64,000 nucleotides of DNA from NCBI GenBank assembly GCA_016699735.1, contig CP065008.1, positions 1,178,001 to 1,242,000 of the forward strand, written 5' to 3'. The notes under the pieces were generated by a model. That model was not told the DNA's origin. It did no database searches and worked only from the letters and a program-made list of their open reading frames with translations. This document shows positions 1-7,336 of this stretch, piece after piece. How positions within the stretch are numbered: the first letter of the stretch is position 1; each line of letters opens with the position of its first letter. This DNA is from Alphaproteobacteria bacterium (GTDB taxonomy: Bacteria; Pseudomonadota; Alphaproteobacteria; Micavibrionales; Micavibrionaceae). The translations under genes and the position numbers were made by a program.

Positions 1-2
1 TC

Positions 3-494
3 AGTCTCGACAGTATCCGGGAGACCTATGAGGGCGTGAAGGGCCGCGACGCGACCAACATTCTGGAGTTCAAGAATTTCGACAAAATGTGGGAACAGAT
101 CATCGAAATGTTCGTGCAGGGCGGCCTGAGCGAAGACGAGATTTTCAAGATCGAGGACGTCATCACCACGATTCCCCCCGACATCAAGCAGCACTACAAC
201 GAACTGACCGCGCAGGACAAAACCTTCATGACGCTGGTAGAATCGCTGAATGTTTCGGCTTACAAGAAAGCCAAGCAAAAAGTCGCCGAGTTGCAGGCTC
301 AGCCCAACATCATGACCGGCCTGACCAAAACCGATTACCAGCAGGCGATCGTCAAGGACAGCGAGGAGAAAAAAGGAGGCGGGGATTCGAAGGCTGCCGC
401 GGTGCAGGTCGCCGCTCCGCCCCCGAAAAAGCCCGAACCTCCGCGGGAGGAAAAGGTGTTGCGCTACGACCGGGACGGCAACCTGATCCGCTGA
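3..494 (+). CDS. Hypothetical protein, 5' end outside window
   Basis: The reading frame is open from the first base, so the gene begins outside the window; GTG at 36 is only the first start codon visible. The visible part has a mixed helical, acidic body and a low-complexity tail rich in Lys, Ala and Pro (from about base 360), and ends in the polar residues RYDRDGNLIR. I do not recognise the family. It is not FtsA, which often precedes ftsZ in alphaproteobacteria: neither actin-fold motifs nor the C-terminal amphipathic helix of FtsA is present. It is co-oriented with ftsZ but about 320 bases upstream of it. Base composition matches the neighbouring core genes, so it is probably resident. Confidence 0.6.
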   Translation, partial: SLDSIRETYEGVKGRDATNILEFKNFDKMWEQIIEMFVQGGLSEDEIFKIEDVITTIPPDIKQHYNELTAQDKTFMTLVESLNVSAYKKAKQKVAELQAQPNIMTGLTKTDYQQAIVKDSEEKKGGGDSKAAAVQVAAPPPKKPEPPREEKVLRYDRDGNLIR

Positions 495-811
495 TCTTTA
501 ACGTTATTTTATATTTTCCCCAAGTTTTCCCGCCTTTTCCACCCGACTTGCCCACGCGGATATCCACAACATTTTGGATGCAGACTTTTCCACGGTCACA
601 AGCTTTGGTACGCAAAATAAAAACGTGGGTGAAATCCGTGGTTTAGCAGAATTATTTGCGAAACGCTGTGAAGCGGTGATAGTCTCTAAAGAACAGAAAA
701 CGCTTACGAATCAGTGGATAGCGCAGACTGTGCCTCTTTTAACTTCTCAGAATCTTCCATAGACTTTCCTCAATTCCAACCGAACATCCAATTCCTCAGG
801 GGTTCACCAAA
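495..811. other. Intergenic region upstream of ftsZ
   Basis: This 317-base stretch is more AT-rich than its flanks. A 62-codon frame at 574-762 has no ribosome binding site I can see and no recognisable content. The region most likely carries the ftsZ promoter and leader, but I cannot pick out a convincing promoter by eye. Confidence 0.4.
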
Positions 812-2560
812 ATGATCAATATTAAAATCAAACCGTCCGAACTTCACGCGCTCGCTCCCAAGATCGCTGTCATCGGCATCGGCGGAGCCGGGGGCAACGC
901 CGTCAACAACATGATCTCTTCCAATCTGGAGGGATGCGAATTCATCGTCTGCAACACGGACGCACAAGCCTTGCAGGGGTGCCTCGCGCAAAACCGCGTG
1001 CAGCTCGGCGTGAACATCACGGGCGGTCTGGGCGCAGGCTCGAAGCCTGAAGTCGGGCAGGCCGCAGCCGAGGAAAGCCTTGAGGAAGTTATGCAGTATC
1101 TGGAAGGCGCCAACATGGCCTTCATTACGGCGGGCATGGGCGGAGGCACCGGAACGGGCGCCGCTCCGGTTATCGCCAAGGCCTGCCGGCAGCAGGGGAT
1201 TTTGACCGTAGGCGTTGTCACGAAGCCTTTCCACTTCGAGGGCGTCCACCGGATGGATCAGGCCGACCGCGGCATTGAGGAAATGCAGGGCTACGTCGAT
1301 ACGCTGATCGTCATCCCGAACCAGAATCTCTTCCGTATCGCCAACGAAAAAACGACCTTTGCCGAAGCCTTCCGCATGGCCGACTCGGTCCTGCAGTCCG
1401 GCGTGCGCGGCGTGACCGATCTGATGGTCCGTCCCGGCCTGGTCAACCTCGACTTCGCCGATATCCGCACCGCGATGCTCCAGATGGGCAAGGCGATGAT
1501 GGGTACGGGCGAGGCCACGGGCGAAAAACGCGCCATTCAGGCCGCCGAGGGCGCGATCAACAACCCGCTCCTCGACGAAGTCTCGATGAAGGGCGCACAG
1601 GGCGTCATCATCAACGTCACCGGCGGCTACGACATGACGCTGTTCGAAGCGGACGAAGCCTGTAACCGCATCCGCGACGAAGTCGATCCGAGCGCCAACA
1701 TCATCTTCGGCGCAACCTTCGATGAAAGCATGGAGGGATCCATGCGCGTCTCCATCGTCGCGACCGGAATCGACAAGGAAGCCCGCAAAAGCAAGATTTT
1801 CGGCGGATCGGGTAAATCCGGCGGCGTAAAATTGCCGGAGCAGGGGGCGGCCGCCCCTTTGGACCGCGCCCAGCCGAAGGCGGAATCCTCCGCCGCAGCC
1901 TCGCAGACCCGTGAATCCGGGATCGGTGCTTTGACGGGAAGGGAAGCTGTGAAATCGCTCAAGGCACCCGTCTCGATCACCAGCAAGAAGTATGTGCAAA
2001 CACCGCAACCGCCGCAGGCGCCGTTTCAGGAGCAGGTACCCGTCGCGAACGAGCCTTACGAAATCTATGAACAGGCAGAATTTCCGGTGGCAGCCACAGG
2101 AACAGGCCCGACGGAAACGTCTATGGCGGGGAATACGATCCTGCGGGGCTCGACTTACGGCAACGCCTTTATCCCGCCGAGACCCGTCGAGGTCGATTAC
2201 GGCGGTGCTGAAGGTTCGGCTGCGCCGCATATCTCCAGCTTCCACGGTGCCCATATCGCAGAAACCGGAACGGCGCAGGATATTTCTGCCGCCACTAGCC
2301 GCGTTCAGGCAGGCAAGGCCAAGCGTTCGCCCTCTCTCTTTGAGCGGATCACGGGAACGGTTCAGCAGCGCCTCGATAGCCTGCGCGACGACGAAGCCGA
2401 TGAAAAACCTCAAGGTCGGTTTACATCCGCGCCCAAACATTCGCTTACGGGCGAACCCTCGCAGGGCAGTCTGAACATCAGCGCTCCGGCCAAAAAACCC
2501 GGCTCGAAGATTGATGACGAGCTGGATATCCCGGCCTTCCTGCGGCGTCAGGCGAACTGA
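812..2560 (+). CDS. ftsZ: Cell division protein FtsZ
   Basis: Tubulin-like GTPase that polymerises at midcell into the Z ring and recruits the divisome. The N-terminal GTPase core shows the glycine-rich nucleotide loop GIGGAGGNAVNNM (about residues 22-34) and the tubulin signature GGGTGTG at residues 110-116. The C-terminal polymerisation domain runs to about residue 320. At 582 residues it is long for FtsZ because of a roughly 240-residue disordered linker, a common alphaproteobacterial feature. It ends in the conserved C-terminal peptide (DELDIPAFLRRQ), which in the family binds FtsA and other membrane tethers. A terminator-like hairpin follows. lpxC lies downstream, as in the usual alphaproteobacterial order, but ftsA is not directly upstream. 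Confidence 0.98.
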   Translation: MINIKIKPSELHALAPKIAVIGIGGAGGNAVNNMISSNLEGCEFIVCNTDAQALQGCLAQNRVQLGVNITGGLGAGSKPEVGQAAAEESLEEVMQYLEGANMAFITAGMGGGTGTGAAPVIAKACRQQGILTVGVVTKPFHFEGVHRMDQADRGIEEMQGYVDTLIVIPNQNLFRIANEKTTFAEAFRMADSVLQSGVRGVTDLMVRPGLVNLDFADIRTAMLQMGKAMMGTGEATGEKRAIQAAEGAINNPLLDEVSMKGAQGVIINVTGGYDMTLFEADEACNRIRDEVDPSANIIFGATFDESMEGSMRVSIVATGIDKEARKSKIFGGSGKSGGVKLPEQGAAAPLDRAQPKAESSAAASQTRESGIGALTGREAVKSLKAPVSITSKKYVQTPQPPQAPFQEQVPVANEPYEIYEQAEFPVAATGTGPTETSMAGNTILRGSTYGNAFIPPRPVEVDYGGAEGSAAPHISSFHGAHIAETGTAQDISAATSRVQAGKAKRSPSLFERITGTVQQRLDSLRDDEADEKPQGRFTSAPKHSLTGEPSQGSLNISAPAKKPGSKIDDELDIPAFLRRQAN

Positions 2561-2582
2561 TTTCTCCTCACCACCATGATAT

Positions 2583-2622
2583 AAGGAAGAAGCCTTGAAA
2601 AAGGCCTCTTCCTTAATATTTT
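2583..2622 (+). terminator. Rho-independent terminator after ftsZ
   Basis: Inverted repeat of 12-base arms (2583-2594 and 2603-2614, one mismatch) around an 8-base loop, followed by an AT-rich run ending in TTTT. It sits about 20 bases after the ftsZ stop, so ftsZ probably terminates here and lpxC has its own promoter in 2623-2752. Confidence 0.75.
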
Positions 2623-2752
2623 GATTCACAAGATAAAAGCAGGGTAGAACTGTAACAATCCGTTACAAACCGTGATTTGATGCAGCGCAGCGTGAACAGT
2701 ACACTCCAGTCAGAAGTATGAGCATAAATTATAACAATTTTTAGCGCCGCCA

Positions 2753-3661
2753 ATGTCCCAAGCCCATCAGACCACCATCGCAAAAAGAACGACTCTTCAG
2801 GGCGTCGGCCTCCACTCCGGTCGTTTCACCTCCATGACCCTGATCCCCGCCGGAGCGTATCAGGGCATCGTCTTCGTGCGCTCAGACGTCGCGCAGGCCG
2901 AAAAGATCATCCCCGCCCGTTGGGACAATGTTGTGGACACGCGCCTGTGCACCGTGGTCGGCAACGCCGAGGGCGTCACGGTCGGCACCATCGAACACCT
3001 GATGTCCGCCCTTTGCGGCTGCGGCATAGATAACGTCATTATAGAAATAGACGGCCCCGAAGTCCCCGTGATGGACGGCAGCGCCATGCCCTTCGTCGAG
3101 GCGATAGAAGCGGCCGGAATGAAAACCCTCGCGGCCCCGCGCCGGGCGATCCGCGTGATGCGCGAAGTCACCATCGAAAAGGATGGAAAATCCGCAACCC
3201 TCAAACCCGCGGACGGCAGCATCTACGGCGGCGAAATCGAATTCGGCCACGCCGAAATCGGTCGCCAGACCTTTAAAACCAGCCTTCTGAACGGCAATTT
3301 CCGCCACGACATCGCGCAGGCCCGCACCTTCGGCTTCCTGCATGAGGTTGAAGTCCTCCGCACGCAGGGTCTGGCCCTCGGCGGCTCGATGGACAACGCC
3401 ATCGTTCTCGGTGACGATAAGGTGCTTAATCCCAGCGGTCTGCGCTTTGCCGATGAGTTCATCCGCCACAAGCTTCTCGACGCCATCGGCGATCTCTATC
3501 TCGCGGGCGCACAGATCATGGGCGAATATCACGGCGTCAAGGCCGGCCACGCCCTGAATAACGATCTCCTGCACGCCCTCTTCGCCTCCGATGAAAACTG
3601 GGAATGGGCGGAGACGTCTGAATCCACCGCTGCGGGCGAACGCCTCCGCCGCGCCGCGTGA
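2753..3661 (+). CDS. lpxC: UDP-3-O-acyl-N-acetylglucosamine deacetylase
   Basis: Zinc-dependent deacetylase that catalyses the committed step of lipid A synthesis in the cytoplasm. The protein has 302 residues, close to the family norm. The zinc-binding and catalytic residues fall where expected: H82 in EHLMSAL, H239 and D243 in RHKLLDAIGDL, and H266 in GHALNN (E. coli H79, H238, D242 and H265). The VMDGSA substrate-site motif lies at residues 106-111. Its presence shows that the host makes lipid A, so it is a Gram-negative with a conventional outer membrane. It lies between ftsZ and bamD, the usual alphaproteobacterial order. Confidence 0.98.
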   Translation: MSQAHQTTIAKRTTLQGVGLHSGRFTSMTLIPAGAYQGIVFVRSDVAQAEKIIPARWDNVVDTRLCTVVGNAEGVTVGTIEHLMSALCGCGIDNVIIEIDGPEVPVMDGSAMPFVEAIEAAGMKTLAAPRRAIRVMREVTIEKDGKSATLKPADGSIYGGEIEFGHAEIGRQTFKTSLLNGNFRHDIAQARTFGFLHEVEVLRTQGLALGGSMDNAIVLGDDKVLNPSGLRFADEFIRHKLLDAIGDLYLAGAQIMGEYHGVKAGHALNNDLLHALFASDENWEWAETSESTAAGERLRRAA

Positions 3662-3690
3662 TCTGTTTTCCCTAAAAAAATCATAATTTC

Positions 3691-3712
3691 ATCCGCAAGT
3701 TTTTTTGCGGAT
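3691..3712. other. Hairpin between lpxC and bamD
   Basis: Perfect 8-base inverted repeat (ATCCGCAA / TTGCGGAT) with a T-rich 6-base loop. No U-tract follows on the plus strand, so it may be an attenuator or mRNA-stability element rather than a full terminator. Confidence 0.45.
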
Positions 3713-3787
3713 AGTGGTGGGCTCTTCCCTTGTCCGCTATGGGCTTTTGTGCTTAGTACTAAAGGATCGGAATCACCGGAGACTTGA

Positions 3788-4609
3788 ATGTCCTTCAGAA
3801 GAATAATCCTGTCTTTCTTTATGGTTGCTCTGCTGGCCGCCTGCTCCGGCGATGGCAAGAAAAAGGAGCAGCAGGAGCCGCAGCCCGCCGACACCCTCTA
3901 CCAGAAAGCCGCGAAGGCAATGGAGGAGGAGGATTATAAAAACGCCACCAAATTCTTCGAGGAGGTCGAGCGCCAGCATCCGTACTCCGATCTCTCCTCG
4001 CGCGCGCAGCTCATGTCCGCCTACGCCTCGTATCTCGATCAAAGGTATAACGAAGCGGTTGTCGGTCTGGACCGTTACATCGAACTCCACCCCGGCGCAC
4101 CGGATGTCGATTACGCTTTCTATCTGAAGGCCATGTCCTATTATGAACAGATTTCCGACGTCCGCCGCGACCAGGAAATGACCGTCGAGGCGCTCAAATC
4201 CCTCAACACCCTGATCCAGCGTTTCCCGGCCAGCGAATACAGCCGCGACGCCGAACTCAAGCGCGATCTCGTCCTCGATCACCTTGCGGGCAAGGAAATG
4301 GAGGTCGGTCGTTATTACCTCAACCGTAATCATGTCAATTCGGCCATCAACCGTTTCCGCAGTGTGATAGTGAATTTCCAGACCACAACCCACGTCCCTG
4401 AAGCCCTGCACCGGCTGGTCGAAAGCTATATGATCCTCGGCCTTGAGCATGAGGCGCTGCAGGTCGCGATGGTCCTCGGCCACAACTATCCGGGCAGCAG
4501 CTGGTACGAGCGCTCCTATGCGCTCCTGACACCCGCCCTGCGGCAGAAACTCAATGATGACCGGGGCATCGTCTCCCGCACGCTCGACAGTATCCTCAAG
4601 CCGGATTGA
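3788..4609 (+). CDS. bamD: Outer membrane assembly lipoprotein BamD
   Basis: Lipoprotein of the BAM complex that inserts beta-barrel proteins into the outer membrane. A short hydrophobic signal (residues 1-18) ends in a lipobox (LLAAC, Cys19). The mature part is a series of TPR-like helical hairpins, starting with ADTLYQKAAKAMEEEDYKNA and including EVERQHPYSD and IELHPGAPDVDYAFY, the classic BamD/ComL pattern. Length (273 residues) is typical. It lies between lpxC and recN, as in many alphaproteobacteria, and the next gene begins 9 bases after its stop, so it is probably cotranscribed with recN. Confidence 0.95.
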   Translation: MSFRRIILSFFMVALLAACSGDGKKKEQQEPQPADTLYQKAAKAMEEEDYKNATKFFEEVERQHPYSDLSSRAQLMSAYASYLDQRYNEAVVGLDRYIELHPGAPDVDYAFYLKAMSYYEQISDVRRDQEMTVEALKSLNTLIQRFPASEYSRDAELKRDLVLDHLAGKEMEVGRYYLNRNHVNSAINRFRSVIVNFQTTTHVPEALHRLVESYMILGLEHEALQVAMVLGHNYPGSSWYERSYALLTPALRQKLNDDRGIVSRTLDSILKPD

Positions 4610-4618
4610 CGGGACGCC

Positions 4619-6274
4619 ATGCTGACCCATCTGCAGATTAACGATGTGGTCCTGATTGAAAAACTCAAGATTGAGTTTAAAAGCGGCCTCTGCGCGCTGA
4701 CGGGCGAGACAGGTGCAGGAAAATCCATCCTCCTGGATTCTCTGGGGCTGGCCCTCGGCGCCCGCGCCGAAACCGGATTGATCCGCAAGGGCGCGGAGCA
4801 GGCCTCCGTGACGGCGGTCTTCAGAATCTCGGAAAATCATCCGGCTGTGAAAATCCTTCAGGATGCGGAAATCGAATGCGAGGAGGGCGACTTGATCCTC
4901 CGCCGTGTGATCGGCAGCGCCGGAAAAAGCCGCGCCTTCATCAACGACCAGCCCGTCAGCCTCAATCTTCTCCGCACCCTCGGCCAGACCCTCGTCGAAA
5001 TCCATGGTCAATTCGACAATCACGGGCTTATCAGCCCGCAAACCCACCGCGCCATCCTCGATGATTATGCGGGCATAGGCCCGGACGTGGCCAATCTCTG
5101 GACCGCCTGGAAAGATGAACGCGAAACGCTTGAGGAGATGAAAGCTTCGGTCGCCCGCGCCCGTGCCGAGGAATCCTTTCTCCGCGCCGCGCTCGAAGAC
5201 CTCGACGCGCTCGAACCGCGTACAGGCGAGGAGGGGACGCTCAGCATCCTGCGCGAACGCCTCATGCACCGCGAGCAGGTACTCGAAGCCCTCAACGCCG
5301 CACATGAACTTCTGAACGGCGAAAACGACCCCGTCCGCCGCGCCTGGAGCCTGCTGGACCGCGTCTCCGATAAGATCGGCGGCGAGTTGCAAAAGGCGAT
5401 GGAATCCCTCGACCGCGGCTTAAACGAAATTCAGGAGGCCGCTGCGGTCATCCGCGACCTGTCCGAGGAGTTACAGGACTCCGACCACGATCTCGCCGCC
5501 ATCGACGAACGCCTGTTCGCACTGCGGGCGCAGGCGCGTAAACATAATAGCCAGCCCGACGAGTTGCCGCAGGTCCGCGAATCTCTCGCCCGCAGACTGT
5601 CGATGATCGGGCAGGGCGAAGACAGCCTCGCCGCGCAGGAAAGGGCGGTGGAAGCCGCCCGCAAATCCTATATCGCCGAGGCCCGCAAAATCTCCGCCCG
5701 CCGCTGGAAATTTGCCGCGGAACTGAATGCCCGGGTCCAGCGCGAACTCGCCCCCCTGAAGCTGGAGAAGGCCCGCTTCGTGACCAGCATCGAAACGCTG
5801 GAGGAATCCGACTGGGGGCCGCACGGTCTCGACCGCATCGCCTTTCTGGTGGCCACCAACCCCGGCGCCGATCCCGGCCCGCTGCATAAAATTGCTTCCG
5901 GCGGCGAAATGTCGCGCTTCATGCTGGCCCTCAAGGTCGTCAGCGCACAGGCGGGCAGCACCCACAGCTTCATCTTCGACGAGGTGGACACAGGGATAGG
6001 CGGCGGCACGGCGGATGCCGTGGGCGAACGCCTCTCAAGATTGGCGAAGGAAAAGCAGGTGCTTGTGGTGACCCACGCCCCGCAGATCGCCGCCCGCGCA
6101 AAACATCACTGGGTTGTGGAAAAATCCGGGGATGAAACGGTGAGTACAACGATTACCCCGCTCGAATCTCGCGCCCAACGGGCGGAGGAAATCGCAAGGA
6201 TGCTCGCGGGAGCCGTCATCACGCCCGAAGCCCGCGCCGCCGCCGAAAGCCTGCTCCGCACCGGAACGGACTAG
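4619..6274 (+). CDS. recN: DNA repair protein RecN
   Basis: SMC-like ATPase acting early in recombinational repair of double-strand breaks. The N-terminal half ATPase has Walker A GETGAGKS (residues 29-36). The centre is a long charged coiled coil (roughly residues 160-370). The C-terminal half has the ABC signature region (SGGEMSRFMLALKVV) and Walker B FIFDEVDTGIGG (around residue 455). At 551 residues it is full length. It starts 9 bases after bamD, and the next gene starts 4 bases after its stop, so bamD, recN and the VOC gene are likely one transcript. Confidence 0.97.
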   Translation: MLTHLQINDVVLIEKLKIEFKSGLCALTGETGAGKSILLDSLGLALGARAETGLIRKGAEQASVTAVFRISENHPAVKILQDAEIECEEGDLILRRVIGSAGKSRAFINDQPVSLNLLRTLGQTLVEIHGQFDNHGLISPQTHRAILDDYAGIGPDVANLWTAWKDERETLEEMKASVARARAEESFLRAALEDLDALEPRTGEEGTLSILRERLMHREQVLEALNAAHELLNGENDPVRRAWSLLDRVSDKIGGELQKAMESLDRGLNEIQEAAAVIRDLSEELQDSDHDLAAIDERLFALRAQARKHNSQPDELPQVRESLARRLSMIGQGEDSLAAQERAVEAARKSYIAEARKISARRWKFAAELNARVQRELAPLKLEKARFVTSIETLEESDWGPHGLDRIAFLVATNPGADPGPLHKIASGGEMSRFMLALKVVSAQAGSTHSFIFDEVDTGIGGGTADAVGERLSRLAKEKQVLVVTHAPQIAARAKHHWVVEKSGDETVSTTITPLESRAQRAEEIARMLAGAVITPEARAAAESLLRTGTD

Positions 6275-6278
6275 CACG

Positions 6279-6719
6279 ATGGACCAGCGGGTCAGCCTCA
6301 TCACGCTCGGTGTGAAGGACATCAAAAAATCCCGCGCCTTTTATGAGGCTTTGGGCTGGACCCCCGTCAAGCACGAACATGGCGACAGCATCGTGTTTTT
6401 CCAATGTCTCGGCATGGTTCTGGCTCTCTATCCGCACGATCTTTTGGCGGAGGATGCGGGCGTTTCCCCCGCGAAAAAAGATGAATTCTCCGGCATCACG
6501 CTGGCCTATAACGTGAACGGCAAGGAAGAGGTTCACGCCGCCGTCGAACAGGCCCGCAAGGCCGGCGCGAAAATCCTCAAGGAACCGCAGGACGTCTTCT
6601 GGGGCGGCTACCACAGCTACGCCGCCGACCCCGATGGCCACCTCTGGGAAATTGCCTTCAACCCTTTCACTTTGATCGACGGCAAGGGGCAGTTTATGAT
6701 GGAAAAGTGCGACGACTAA
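6279..6719 (+). CDS. VOC (glyoxalase/dioxygenase superfamily) protein
   Basis: A 146-residue protein with the two beta-alpha-beta-beta-beta modules of the vicinal oxygen chelate fold. The first opens with VSLITLGVKDIKKSRAFYEA and the second contains GYHSYAADPDGHLWEI, with the PDGH-x-WE ending seen in glyoxalase/bleomycin-resistance-like proteins. The metal site appears partly kept (the last Glu of LWEI), but substrate and reaction cannot be read from sequence. It starts 4 bases after the recN stop, so it is probably the last gene of that operon. A dispersed palindromic repeat follows. Confidence 0.85.
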   Translation: MDQRVSLITLGVKDIKKSRAFYEALGWTPVKHEHGDSIVFFQCLGMVLALYPHDLLAEDAGVSPAKKDEFSGITLAYNVNGKEEVHAAVEQARKAGAKILKEPQDVFWGGYHSYAADPDGHLWEIAFNPFTLIDGKGQFMMEKCDD

Positions 6720-6764
6720 ACCAATAATAGCATCCCCGCGCAGACCTTTCATCCCGGCCCCCTT

Positions 6765-6836
6765 TGTCATCCCGGCGCAGGCCGGGATCCACCCCGACCG
6801 TATGCTCGGTGGATGCCTGCCTTCGCAGACATGACA
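6765..6836. repeat. Dispersed 72-bp palindromic repeat, copy A
   Basis: A 72-base unit containing two nested palindromes (CATCCCGGCGC-type and a GGATGCCTGCCTTCGCAG-type half). A second copy with few differences lies at 9419-9490 after ligA. This is a REP-like extragenic element. Confidence 0.8.
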
Positions 6837-6930
6837 TGAGGGATGGGGGTATCGTTGTGATCGTTGTGTTTAAAATTATAGATTCCTTCTTTCGTGGGGA
6901 TAATATAATCATTTTATATAGTTAACGACA

Positions 6931-6954
6931 GCATCCCCGCGCACGCGGGGATCC
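6931..6954. repeat. 24-bp GC-rich palindromic repeat
   Basis: Short palindrome of the form GCATCCCCGC-N4-GCGGGGATCC. Close copies occur at 7252-7275 (inverted), 7302-7325, 38131-38154 and 49345-49368. All are extragenic, consistent with a host REP family. Confidence 0.8.
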
Positions 6955-6964
6955 ATGAATCTCC

Positions 6965-7247
6965 ATGCACTACGTCTATATTTTAGCCTCTAAAAAGAAC
7001 GGCACACTTTATATCGGTGTTACAACCGACCTGAAAAAAACGGGTGTGGCAGCATAAAAACAAAGAAATTGAAGGCTTCACCAAAAAATACGGTGTAAAC
7101 AAACTGGTCTATTATGAATCGTATGATGAGTATTGGGACGCCGCCAACCGAGAAAAGAGGCTCAAAAAATTGAACCGGGCATGGAAAATAGAACTGATCG
7201 AAAAGCAAAATCCAGACTGGAATGATTTGTACGATGGTTTATTCTAG
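6965..7247 (+). pseudogene. GIY-YIG endonuclease-like gene with frameshift
   Basis: From ATG 6965 the frame reads MHYVYILASKKNGTLYIGVTTDLKK, the N-terminus of a small GIY-YIG (UPF0213/YhbQ-like) protein, then runs into a stop after eight more codons. The rest (RVWQHKNKEIEGFTKKYG onward, to 7247) is intact in the +1 frame. The break lies in a run of seven A residues at 7034-7040; six A would restore an uninterrupted ~93-residue protein of normal family length. It may be a phase-variable homopolymer tract, a recent inactivation or a sequencing error. It is flanked on both sides by palindromic repeats. Confidence 0.85.
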
Positions 7248-7251
7248 CTTT

Positions 7252-7325
7252 GGATCCCCGCTTGCGCGGGGATGCTTCAGATAAAACATCAAACAACAAT
7301 AGCATCCCCGCGCAAGCGGGGATCC
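7252..7325. repeat. Inverted pair of GC-rich palindromes before ligA
   Basis: Two copies of the 24-bp palindrome (7252-7275 and 7302-7325) in opposite orientation, separated by 26 AT-rich bases. Together they can form one long hairpin or two short ones just upstream of the ligA start. Confidence 0.8.
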
Positions 7326-7336
7326 ACAAAAAGAAT

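Noticed and set aside
574..762. 62-codon frame before ftsZ
   Set aside because: No ribosome binding site, no family features, and it occupies the expected ftsZ promoter region.
770..2629. 619-codon minus-strand frame across ftsZ
   Set aside because: It is fully antisense to ftsZ, which has all GTPase motifs. Long antisense frames are expected from GC-rich codon use, and this protein has no family features.
3773..5392. 539-codon minus-strand frame across bamD and recN
   Set aside because: Antisense to two well-supported genes; composition is a mirror of their codons.
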